Assembly (NCBI GenBank): GCA_028565635.1
Contig: JAOXYB010048169.1
Span: 1-26,713, forward strand
Direction of reading: 5' to 3'
Length of the DNA stretch: 26,713 bases
Source of the DNA: Phoronis ovalis
Lineage: Eukaryota > Phoronida > Phoronidae
In this document: in pieces, positions 1-12,500 of the stretch
Layout of the letters: each line of letters begins with the position of its first letter
How positions within the stretch are numbered: the stretch's first letter is position 1
Notes under the pieces: generated by a model
Seen by the model: the letters and a program-made list of their open reading frames with translations, nothing else
Database searches by the model: none
What the model was told of the DNA's origin: nothing
Position numbers and translations under genes: made by a program

Positions 1-246
1 TACCCGCTGCTTACAGCAAATAATTTGGATTAATTTTAGGTTTGTATCCATAAAACGATTTTTGGAATTTGGTTTGCATCAATCAGTTTGCGTAAAAATG
101 GATTGCTACTCAAATATTTCGCAAAACTTGGATTGCTACCATTATATTTAAAAAAATTTGGATTGGGTTTGCTACCGCAAGCTAAAATTTTGCATTGGGT
201 TCCACGGCACATCCCCGTATTAAAAAAAACATGAGTACCCCCCGGG
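1..246. mobile_element. Right part of a minisatellite-cored, CCCGGG-ended repeat element
   Basis: Five or six degenerate copies of a TTTGGATTGCTACC-like unit start near 24, 61, 99, 128, 158 and 190, spaced 29 to 38 bases. They are followed by CGGCACATCCCC and, at 234 to 246, AGTACCCCCCGGG. The same 13 bases, preceded by CCGCACACCCCTACC, end the element at 9407 to 9873, so this is probably the right end of a second member of that family, cut by the window edge. The internal repeat unit differs in sequence between the two copies. It lies in the intron before exon 1. Confidence 0.6.
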
Positions 247-365
247 CCCCGAGCATACCTATAACAACATTGGATGACAATAGTATGCAGTCTCCATCCG
301 TATTATACCCATGAGTCTTATTTTGATGTCAGAATAGAATTTAAAAATTCTTTTTTTATTTCTAG
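247..365 (+). other. Intron tail before exon 1
   Basis: Non-coding sequence ending in a T-rich tract and TTTCTAG acceptor at 365. The preceding exon lies outside the window. Confidence 0.7.
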
Positions 366-532
366 GCAGTCATGGTGGCCGTGGTGGAACCAGTGCCTTG
401 CAGTGGCTCCTGAGTTCTCAAGCTAGCACATATGGTAGTATCGTTAGCCCCACTGACTTTGGTAGTGCAGGAGGTGGCACAGGAGGCAGTGGAGGGGGAG
501 TCATACATTTGATCGCAAATACTTCACTCCAG
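366..532 (+). CDS. Exon 1: glycine-rich unit 1, first part
   Basis: Acceptor TTTCTAG at 365, donor GTTAGG at 533; starts with two bases of a split glycine codon and ends in phase 0. It encodes HGGRGG, then YGSIVSPTDFGSAGGG, then GGVIHLIANTSLQ, the opening of the glycine-rich unit. The same layout recurs in exons 8, 15-16, 23 and twice in exon 26. The donor is suboptimal (GTTAGG), but the junction to exon 2 restores the LQ-VEGIISANG motif seen elsewhere as VDGVISSNG. Confidence 0.85.
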
Positions 533-3500
533 GTTAGGAAAATTACATCAGAAAACTGAATATTTCAGAATTTAATAATTAGTTGTAATACGTTTGTATT
601 ATAAACTTTTAATTAATTAATTCTTTTGATCAACTTGTATTCACATTTTCAAAGCTATATAATTTTGTCTTGGTTTTTCTATAAATTATAGTAATTCTGG
701 ATCTTCTTTCAATTGATTAATTTTGTAAATTTATGTTTATTTCAAATTACGTATAGTGAGCTTATAGCTAATGTATATGGAGCATTTTAAAGTTTGTAGC
801 TAAATCATGTCTGAATGACTATAAATCAGTTGCATTAAAGCTCCCAGGATAGGGTAGTCAACAGGTATTACCTACTGGGAAATTGTTCTGGGCTGGGTCA
901 CATATAAGATATATAGAATATGCAAACCATATTTCTAGGTTGAAGGTATCATATCAGCAAATGGCAATAATGCCAACAATGGTGACAGTGGAGGTGGTAG
1001 TGGTGGCAGTATTTTTGTGGACACTGAACGCTTTAGTGGATCAGGACGACTTTCTGTTATTGGTGGAAATGGCTGGGGTAATGGAGGAGGCGGAGCTGGA
1101 GGTAGAATTACTGTCAATCATTTAACATCTACTTTTGATGGAAAGATCTTTATGTATGGTGGACGGGGAGGTAAGATCGATAAATAAACTGTTTAATTGA
1201 AGTTGAAATAAGAGAAACTCATAAAAAAATGTGATTTTGTCATTTTTAACTCAGGTTAGGGTGCTTATATACATTGTATAGTCATAAGAGAGTTTTATAT
1301 ATCCTAGGCTGAGCAGAGGAGGTTTCGGTGTCCAAAATTTGTCTTATCCACCAAATAAATAACTAGATGGTGTATAATAGACAAAGCTGTGGAAGTTACT
1401 GGAATATTATTTAGCAAGGGTCAGAACCACTATGTTTTCATGAAATTTAAAATTTAGTTGTATACCTTAAGGAGTCGTATAACAAATTGTAAGAAATGAC
1501 TACCTGATACATACACCTCCAAAATATCAATCATTGCAAGCATTATCCACCAGTAATGCAGTATTATTTGGTATGGTTGTAATGTCGAATAGCTAAAACA
1601 CTGCATAATTAGTGACTAATTTTGTTAATAAAAGTTTACAGTCGTGGCTGCATGAAGATGTTTAGTTCACGATCCTGACATTCCACGGGACGATTACATT
1701 GAATCTGAGTAAACAGTAATATTACTTTATACATGTACTGCTAAGGGTCACCATTTTGGCTGAATTTTGCATAAATAATGCTTGGATTTAAATATAAGAT
1801 ATAATTTTGAAAAAATAAATAGGACCACACCTACATTTAATTGTCCTTAACCATATTATATCAGATCCTTAATTTCTACTAGTCTAACCCCGGTTTTGTG
1901 AATTTTATTAATAAAAATGGGCTTGACAGACAGATAAAAATGCATGCAACAGTAGCGCCCTCTGCATTACCTTTCCACCGCCTTAATATTCTAGAATTCT
2001 AGTTTGTATTCTGATATTGAGACAGTTGGCATTATGGGTCTACCAATCAGAGCAAGTTAATACATCAGGGAAATGGATCAAGTGGAGGTGCACTTGGAAT
2101 AATAAACAAATTGAATATAACACAATGCTACATCGGCATGTACTATTTGAGAAGCCCTCTCAGAGTAGCTATTTATTCATCATCCGTTTTCACAGAGTAA
2201 TTTGATTTAAAATTGTTTTTTAAGGTGCTGATGATACTACTGTACCCATATCACTGACTGCCAGCTCTTCCTCATACTCTTATATCTATGGAGACATGGA
2301 CAGAGTCACTACTAGAAGTTGGCGTGCTAGCCAAACAAATACTAATCAATGGCTTGAAGTAAGATTTGGGAAAAAAACCTATGTTACTGCAGTTCAAGTT
2401 AGAGGAGATCCATATGTACATGGCAGTTCTTGGGTAAAAACTTTCAAGCTTCAACATAAAAATGAGGATGGGGTTTTTGTTGACTACAAGGTGAGCATAT
2501 CAGATATTTATGTATAGTATATTTATATTGTCTGCAATCTTTTCTGGGAAAGAGGCCAGCTCATGGTGAAAAAGACTAATAGTAACATTTATAAAGAATT
2601 TTAGCTTAAATTTTTTCCATAATTGTTTAACTGCAAAAAGTAATTATGAATTATAGTGGTAATATGTTACAGCCGACATAGGCTGGACTGTCTGTATAAT
2701 GAAGTTTGTATCATTGTACCTTTTTTTAATCAAATTGCCTAAAGTGATGATAAGTAAGTTATAATATTTTCAACACTGTGTAAGCTAAATTTAGTCAATA
2801 TTTTCATTACTAACTAATTAATAACTAATGATTAATTTATTGAAGAAATAGGAGTAAAATTTTCAAAATCATCAACTGTCATATATTTAATCCTTATATA
2901 ATTAGTCCTTCCGTAACCTGTAGACAGGCTACAACCGACACAATCCCTTTCAAGGTCATTAAATTTCATACTTGTTAAATAATTATGCACGCTTATGTTA
3001 AATTTTAGGAGGTTAGTGGGCAAGATGCGTATGTCTTTGTTGGTAACACTGACAAATCATCAATAGTAACACGTGGCCTCAATTATCCTGTGTTTACTGA
3101 TGCTTTACGGTTTAATCCAGTCTCATGGAACAATGTCATTGCAATGGCTGTTAGGATTAAAGGATATACTCCAGGTATACATTAGCGATTCTGTTTGTTT
3201 ACAGAATTAATTCTCAGAAAAGCTAGAAGTACCTCTTGTGATTGGCTTCTGTGTATGGTACTGATTATCTAATTTTTATGTTCACTTGTAAGTTAGATTT
3301 ATATATCCTCAAAACGTGGTTACGTTTTTTAATATTTACTTCACCATTTATCGCTGACTGCAAGCTCTTCCTCGTATTGATCAGTTATGATTTGTCTTAG
3401 TTAATTTGTTATAAATCTTATACTATACTGTACCTATTAATGTTTATATGTATTATATATAATAGAATTCTATAATTTTTCAGAACCTCAGAAAACAATG

Positions 3501-6500
3501 CCAGGTGCTTCATGTACTGTCCCAACAAATGGTATGTAATACCATATAACGGCATTAAATTAATTGGAGATCACTTCTTTTTTTAAATTATTTTTATTTT
3601 TAATTATAGGATACATAAAAATTTACATGTGAATAATTGTGGTATGGTAAAGGGAATATGGCATAGTATATAACTAGTATATACTTCATATGCTCAAAAA
3701 TACTAGTCCAAGAGTGTTTTAATTTTCTCTAAAATTTTATTTTATATTATTTTATACTCAATTTCTACACCCATTTTAAGTTTCATGTATTATGACAAAC
3801 AGCATTATTTAGTTTTATATTTTCTTTAAAAAATGGATTGTTTCACAGAAAAAAATTGTTCAAACCAAAATCACAACTTTTTTTCAATTAAACAAATCAT
3901 TGGCAACTTGCTAGTACCTTCTTTTAAATTTGTTATCAAATTTTATGCTTAAATCATATTTCTCACAAATGAGATAACCATAAAAAAATTAATTTCCATT
4001 TCTGCTTTTGTAAAATAAGGGGAAGCAGGTGGCTCTGGAACAGTGTTGCTGAACAAACCTAGAGAACAGGTTGCTGAGCTAATCGTTGACAATATGGGAC
4101 GATCTCCTAGTATTAAAATGAATGCTGATTGTTCAAGATATGAAACAGAAATATCAGGTAATGACATGCAAACAGAAGGAGTTATATTTTTTAGATCATA
4201 GTTTAAGTAAGGTAGTCATGAACACCTCATAGTGCAAACTCATTCAGTAGTTACGTCTGTAATTTAAGATGCAAAACAGTTACCTGGAATATCGGCTTTA
4301 AAATAATTCATATGCTAGTATAGATAGTATGATACCAAATTAAAACCATAAAATGCTATAGTTTGTGTGTGTAAACTTGATGCAACCATAGTGTCATTAA
4401 CTTTAACCAGTCAAAGCTGGATTCATGGAAAACATTCTACAGTACGTAATTTTAAATAAAAAAAATGTCAAATTATGTATCATGTCACAATCTTTGTCTG
4501 TCAGCTTTCTTTATTTTTTTCGAAAGTTGACTAAGATTACAAAGTAAGAGTAATATATTTTAAAGTTGTTTCTGTTTCAGGTGCTGTTGCTAGTATTTCT
4601 GATGTTCCATCAGATTTAGACAAAATCACTCTATCAAATGGTGGCCATCTTCAAATTCCAGTGAATATAAATGTTTCAACAATTGGCAGTGATCTGACTT
4701 CTGCTTTTTATGTTGTACAGTCAGCTAGAGTAAAACTAGGAAGAAATTCTTCTGCAATATCTTTCTTTGAAAGTGGTACAGAATTTGAGTTGTTGGATGG
4801 TGGATCATCTCTTTATATTGAAAAGTCTGTTTCAATTTGGGGCAAGCTGATTTCTTATCAGGATGTCATACTTACTGTTGGTGGTGGTTTTGATAATGCA
4901 AGTATGATTATTTACCCAAAAACCAGTCCAAATGAAATCCTGTGTGACCAGTTGACTTTGAAGGCAAGAACAAATGTTATTTTTGCCCATTCTGATTCAC
5001 ATTGTGGTTATCGCTTAAATATATCATCAAAGTTAATCTTGAATCAAGAATCACGGCTTGATGTTGGGTGCCCAGTTACTTTCAGAATTATAGAGTTGAA
5101 AACATATTCTTTGAGTAATATCACTGTGGACACTTATGGAAAGGATAAGGGAACATGGTCTGGCCCTTCAGTGATTGAAGGAAATGATGTGACAGTCGGT
5201 GGGAATTTTATGATAGGTTTACTAACAACAGGTTTTGGGCTTGATACTATTGTTCTGTCTGAAAATTCATTTATGACCTTTGAACCGTCCAGTCAATTCA
5301 TTATAGATAATCTTGCAATAGATGGTTCTATGAATATTCCTATTCCCATAACAATGGTTGGGAAAATAAGATCTAAAGTCCATGATTTGCATGTTGGTAG
5401 TTCTGGTAGTTTGGTGCTAGATTCTGGAAATTACACTCGTATGATTTGGTCTGGAACATCTCAAATTGCAGCAATTGATGTTTCAATTTATGGAGTTTTT
5501 AAAGCCGGTTTGCTAAGTGTTGGAGATGGATGGGATTTCTTGCTTGTTAACTCCACTGAGAGTATAACTGGGAAATTTGAATTTGAACCAGCTGGTGTTT
5601 TTCTGTGTAATCAGATTGAGATATTTGGTGAGGTTCGTGTCTATAAGCCAATCAGAATGCAGGCTTTCTCATCACTAGATGACATGATTTTTGTCACAGG
5701 AGACAAAGGTGACATTATTCTTAATTCATTAGCACACCATCCAAATGGACCCTGGGATAATCAGTCAAAAATAATCGGTTCAGTTTTTACAATGCTTGAA
5801 GGAAGTTCATTCTCTGCTGGATTAATTCATTTTGATTTTGACACCATGAGCATAGGTGGAGCACTAAAATTTGATTCCTCAAATCCTATGAAAACTGACA
5901 AACTTGTTGTTAATACAACTGGACATGTTGAAATCTCTCATCAACTTATTTTAAGAGGAAAGAATGCTGAATTGTCTGACTTAATGCTTATTGACGGCTA
6001 CATGAAGATGGACTTTAGTGTCAACCATGCATCATTAATTTGGTCCAATGAAAGTGGTTCAATATTAAACTTGAACAAATTGGAAGTTAATGGTGAGTTG
6101 TATGCAGGACTGTTATCGGTTGGAGAAAAATGGCTGACATGGCAGACAGGAAGTGGAAGTCATATGGAACTAGAACCACTTGACTTGTATACAGTTAACA
6201 CAACAAGAATTGGAGGGTTTGTGAAGATATACAAAGCTTTTACTAACAAGGAAATTTTCAATGGAAACACACTCGAAATAATGACCACTGGAACTTTAGA
6301 TGTTGATTACCAAGGAACCAGATTATCTGCAGTTCTTGGCTGTCCTAATTCAACATTTGTTTTGAATGATATAATCATCAGTGGTACACTTAAAGCTGGA
6401 TCTTTGTATATCACAGCAACAGACATGGTAGTATCTGGAACTATTGATGTCAGTGGAGGTGGTTATCTCAATGGCAAAGGGCCAGGTAAGCGCATGTAGC

Positions 6501-9500
6501 TGTGTTTTTTTTCAAGTGAAAAGTTGATATTTTTTTATCGTTAGTATAATTCTATAAAACTGAAACTGTTAAACTGGCAGAATTGTAATAATATCTTTCA
6601 TTGGGACACTTACAACTTGTACATCTCATAATGAAGATTCATTGGTTAACATTGGCTCAAATATTTAGGCAAACAGAAGTGTAATGCAAATTCAATAAAC
6701 AATAGGATTGAGTTTTTGATTCATCTTTGACAGACCAGTTGTAAATGCAAAATTTTATGAAGCATTTTCTGATGTCCTGTAGTGTTCCCCGACTGACCAC
6801 CATGAATGTTAGCGCTTCAAAGAATTGGAAATTTCTTCCTGAAAACTGTAAAAGAATAACAAACAATATTATGGTTGATCTAGGATTAATTGTGAAAATA
6901 CTATTTTAACTTGGGTAAGCAATATAAAAAACAAGTAGATATGACTTGAAACTTATTTATCATTGAAGGTGCTGGACTTGACAATGCTCGTGGTGGGACT
7001 GGTGGTAGCCATGGTGGAAGAGGAGGACATGGAAGTATATCAGTACCATATGTTGTGGCCAGTCTACCTTATGGAAGTATCTTTACTCCCGGTACTTGGG
7101 GTAGTGGTGGGGGTAACTTCAACTCCAATAAAGGTGGGAATGGTGGTGGATTTATGCATTTGTATGTAGCTGAAAGAATGACTCTTAATGGTAATATCAG
7201 AATGGATGGACTAAGTTTTCAGGTGAGATAAAACAGGTTAAATGGATTGGATTATTTGTATGCACTTGGTGGTTACAAAGCCAGACATTCCCAGAATGCC
7301 AGGTTTTGTGAATGAACTAACGTAACTTGCAGTTCACCCAATTAATTCACAAAACTCAGCATTCTAGGAAATTTTGATGGAGCATTTCTGATGTCCTGAT
7401 GGTTCTGCCAAGTGTCTATAAATAGTATGTTCCTTAACAAACAGTTCCTTATGAAACATTAAAAAAAATTTGCTAATTTTAAGATAATTAAACAAAAAGG
7501 TTTTTTTATTTAATATTCTTTGTTTTCTTTGTTCTATTATGCAATAGGTTTAGAAAGACTTTATTTTAGGGAAGAACCTATGCAGCAGTTTTTATAAAAA
7601 ATGAAGTCGTACAGTGCCTCACATAATAATTTATGGCATTAGAATAATTATATAATTGAAATATGGGTAAAATGTCTGCAAAATTATTTCAGTCCTCTAA
7701 TGGAGGAGGTGGTAGTGGAGGATCATTGTGGTTAGAAAGTCAACAATTCTATGGTTCTGGATACATATACAGTAATGGAGGTCAAGGTCACGGTTATGGT
7801 GGGGGAGGATCTGGTGGAAGAGTGACTGCAAAATATCAAACTGGAAACTTCAAAAGTGAACACATTGAAGCAAAAGGTAAGTACACTGTACTGGTAATTA
7901 CAGATATACATGTATTGAGTGATATCTAATAATAAGGTAAAAAAGAATGGTATCTAATGCATTTAATAAACTTTTTTATGTAACTGTTCTTTTGCTTTTT
8001 GAGATGGGCATGAAATTTATTAAAAATGATAAATTTTAAACAAAATGTGTTCCCAAGATGATATGATAACATACCTGTCATGGTTGTCTTTATATGATAA
8101 TTTATGTATTTGTGTAGGTGGCTCTGGAGCAGAAGCTGGAGGTCCTGGCATCATTTATATGGAAGGGATATCACCAGTGAACAAAAACTTGAGGATTGAC
8201 AATAAATGCCAAAGTCCTCATGTGAGTGTTTTCTTAATGACATAGAGTTACAGACAATTTAAAATATTCAATTCATGTTTTATATAAACTGCAGCTACAA
8301 CAGTATTTGTGTTAGACATTTTTTTCAAACTAGTTTATTTTTATTTAGTAGCAATGCACATATATGTAGTCCCTTTCCTACACATGTCTAGTAACATTGA
8401 GGCAAAAGATTTTCCCACGTTAAAATGTACTTCTTGAGAAATACAATGCAATATAATGTGTATCCCCTGTTTGCTCCTAAAATATTATCATAATGGCCTT
8501 GTTTACCCAACAAACCTAATTTATACAGTCATTTAATATATAATTTTATATATTTGCAAAATATAGACTCATGCATTTCCCATTGTTGAATCATTTTCAC
8601 ATATTTTAATCTACAGTTTTTTCTAACTGAGAACTGCTGAAATGTCACACAATTTCTTTCCGTATGAATAGAATCACTTATGTTTCATAAATAATTTTTT
8701 TTTTTCCTTTACTCTCATTATCTGAAAGCATCATATGCATGATTAAATTTAAGACAACCTTTTTTTGCAAAAATATAAAGAACCTTTTTTTTCAAAAATA
8801 TAAAGAATTGGTAGATATTTTATTTCTAAGTCAATTAATTTGTCGTTTGTCCAATTTCTCTACAGAACTGCTAAAATATCTTCTCAATATTTTTGTATTT
8901 TTATTTAAACTTAAAAAAATAGAAAACTTAGATAGTCTTTATACATTTATACCATAAACAAACTCAATACCTGAATGCCTATTTTCAAATTTCTATGTCA
9001 TCACTCATTTTCGGCACCATTGCTTTGGGCCAGGTCTGGAAAGCATTTAGCAAAAGAAAGTGAGAAAATGTTTATTTTTTCCAGTTCTTTTGTTCACTTT
9101 TTGTATTTTAAAACATCTCACCTGATATCGCAAATGTAACATTTAGAAAATACCACTTTTTGTTAAACATTTTTTCAATATAAACCATTCTTTATTTTGT
9201 ATGCTAAAGCTATTACCCTTGATCTGTTAATAAAAATACTTCTAGTATTTCAAAAAGCTCTAGGGAAAGCATAATATAAATCCTTTTGTCATGTTAAACT
9301 TTTGCTTAATATCATAATTATAACCATATCTGCTTCTAGGTTATGATGCCAACAAGTCAAAGTGCAAATCAAGAAGATTTTAATAAATTTATGGAAACAG
9401 GTACTATACTCCCGGGAGGGTACTGCCATTCAAAGTCACTATATATATATATATGTGTGCCGCCCAATAGGCCCCCTTTTTTCAGCTGCCGCATTTACCA

Positions 9501-12500
9501 CAGGGTATGTTTTTCACGGTTCTCAAAGCTTTATTTACCACAGGGTATACTTTTCTTGTTGGATATTTACCACAGGGTACGTTTTCCAAAAATATTTGTT
9601 TACCACAGGGTGTATTTCTTGGAAAACAGGTATGAAAAGTTAAGGTTTGTAAATGTTTCCATATTTATTTACCACAGGATATATAATTTACAGTCAAGTA
9701 AATTTTACACAGGGTATCTATTTCGGGAGAGTTATTTACGACAGGGTATATTTTTCATGTTTTTTTTATTTATGACAGGGTATATTTTTGGTGCTCTTTA
9801 CTTACCTCAGGGTCAGGTTTTTTTTCCCTGGGCCGCACACCCCTACCAACTTTTCTGTCAAGTACCCCCCGGGACTACACTGCAGTGATACCTTTAAAAT
9901 GATTCATAAGTTTATTTTTATAACGATCAAAATCCTTCCGCAATCAGGTTTCAAATAAAAAAAATGTAATAAATTCAGTATTATTCAGTAATTTTTTATG
10001 TAGAGTATACCCTTGGACTTCGACTAGATGTGATGAGTTAAGCTAATGCTAATCTGCACAGTATACATGTCTGTTTAGCAGTAATTATATTATTGAAAGA
10101 TTCAGTATGAAAATAGGAGTTTGCAGTATTTTTAATTGGTTTGATTTGTTGTTGTTATATTGCCAGGTGGTGTATCATACCTCCTTCCACCTACTGATGA
10201 TTTTGTGTATGATTTCACTCTGATTGAGATCTATGGTGGAGCTCACCTGGTTTCTGTTGGCAACAGGACGGTAATAAACACTGTAGAAGTACTGGGCGAC
10301 GATACTGGGTATCTTCATATTCCACCATTGCACACCCTAAATGTGACTCAGGTATATAAAACCAATTAAAAAAATGCTTGATGCCTAACTATTCCTGGGA
10401 TCACACTATAAAATTAATTTGTTATCCCATTTGTAATACATGTGTATAGAGACAAGCAAACTAGAAATTCAATCGTACTAATAAAATCTAGACCAGAAAT
10501 ATAATTTGAGTAATTGTCTTTTTTAAGTATTATAATAGGGCTGTCAGATGCTTATATGTCCGCAAACATAATGCAAATTGTTTCAATTTATAGCTGTTAA
10601 GTTAGTTCTTATAATGTTACTAAAAGTATCTATATTTCTTTCAGGTTTCAGCATACCACCGTGTGAATGTAACCTGGCAACCAGTCATATATGAAAATGC
10701 CATGTGGATTTTACCCACTGCTAATGTCGAGTTTCGGAAATCTTTGGATGAAAGAGCACTTGGCCTAAGTATATCAACGTGCCCAACTGAATACCTGGTT
10801 AACAAACAGCAGACTCAGATATGGGGAACTCTAGTTGGAAATAATGCCCATCTTGTAATTGCTGAAGGTGGGTTGTTGTCTTGTTCCAAGAAATTAGTAC
10901 TAACACTGTCTTGGTGGATTACATCTAAATCTTATTTTAAACATACTGTACTTGTCTTATTTTTGAAATTCTAGTTTAGTTTGCAAAAACAGAATTTTCA
11001 CATTTTCAGCTGTAGTAAGCAAGTCTCGATTTTGAAATAAGAAATGTTCATGTTTCATTGAATTAAAGTTAGTGACTTAAAGGTATGATGCAACTCTGTT
11101 TGTTTAAAATAACATATATAAAAAAAATTGAAATTGTGTTGGAATTTCAGTGGTATCTTTATTTGTTTTAGATAATTATATATCTTTTTTGTAAGCTTAG
11201 TACCTGATACCAAAGGTTATGTTAATTAGATCAAGTATGTGCCAAGTAGCTAGTATGGCATATGTTTTGATCCCTTTTTTAAAATTGCATCATAAACCCA
11301 GCCACCTAACACCGTCATCTCGCAAAAAATTATGTCAACAATGAACTATGTAAGCAAAAGATAAGATTTTGTGTTTACTTATATATCATGAAAGTAGTCA
11401 AACATTTTAATAAAAAATAAAAGAAATAATAGATAGGTTTAAACTTAAAGAAAAAAGAAAGTAACATAAACTGTTTTCTAGTTTTTTGTGTGATTATTAA
11501 ATTAATATAATACATATTGATATCTGGACATGGGATTTTCAAAAATGAATTTAAAACAGTGTTAAAGTCCAGAGAAGAGACAGCTGACGTACTTCTGTGG
11601 ACACTGACAGAATACATCGTAAAATTTAAAAAAAAATCGTTTTTGTCTCACCAATTTTATTAAATTTAGAAAAAACGAAGATAGGTAATTATGCTTTTTT
11701 ATCTGTTTTAAATAGTAATGGTTTTTAGTGGCAGTGCATATTCAAGATAAAAGTAACATTTAAATAAATAGGCTATGCTGTTTCTAAAAATATATAACAC
11801 TTGGTACAATATTACCAACTATGTTTATTACAATCAATGTAAAATGACATGGGATGATGTACGGTGGTGAGTTGCATCATACCTTAAGTTAAATTTCTTT
11901 GCTCACCTGGAAAATGTGTGAAACATGTTTTTTTAATTTTCAGGTGCTAAGCTCACTATGCTGCTATCATCTGAACGGAATCTGCAGTTTGTGGGAATCA
12001 CTGTTGAGGAACAAGGTGAACTTGATCTGGTCAGTAGATATGGTGATGAACGGGATCAGTGGAGTATCATGGTTAGTAAGAATAATTATTCTTTAAACGA
12101 AAACTGCATGCTCTGCTAAAGTTTTAACCACCTGTGAGACCTTCAAGTTATCTCTAATTGGTATCTTATAATCTAGGCTGTGTACTAAATTAATTCATGA
12201 CAACAAATTACTGTATTAACCAAGCATAAAATTGTTATTTTTATACATCTTTTTTAAAAACAATGAAATGCATATTTTGTGTACAAATACATTGATTTTT
12301 TGTCTTGAATTTATGTAAAGAAGATATCCACTCATCATTAATTTGTGAGAGTTATTCATAGTAAAATGCTGTACTTAATTTTCATTAATGCTTCGAGTAA
12401 CTTCTCATCTATTATTCTGTTACGTTATCTTGAAAAGTTGTTTAGCTTAGTTTGAAACTTGTATACATGGAAAGCGTTTATTGTGTAAGTTAGAGCACTT

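Noticed and set aside
935-1117. Proline-rich open frame on the minus strand
   Set aside because: Antisense shadow of the glycine codons of exon 2 (GGN read backwards gives NCC proline).
2017-2205. 62-codon open frame before exon 3
   Set aside because: Lies just after the dispersed repeat within intron 2, with no splice signals joining it in phase.
8739-8957. 72-codon open frame in intron 10
   Set aside because: AT-rich low-complexity translation (Phe, Lys, Leu, Asn) with tandem repeats; no homology to the gene and no fitting splice sites.
9343-9888. Open frame of 181 codons continuing exon 11 through the intron
   Set aside because: It runs through the minisatellite-cored element, repeating its unit; homology shows the coding exon ends at 9400 and resumes at 10167.
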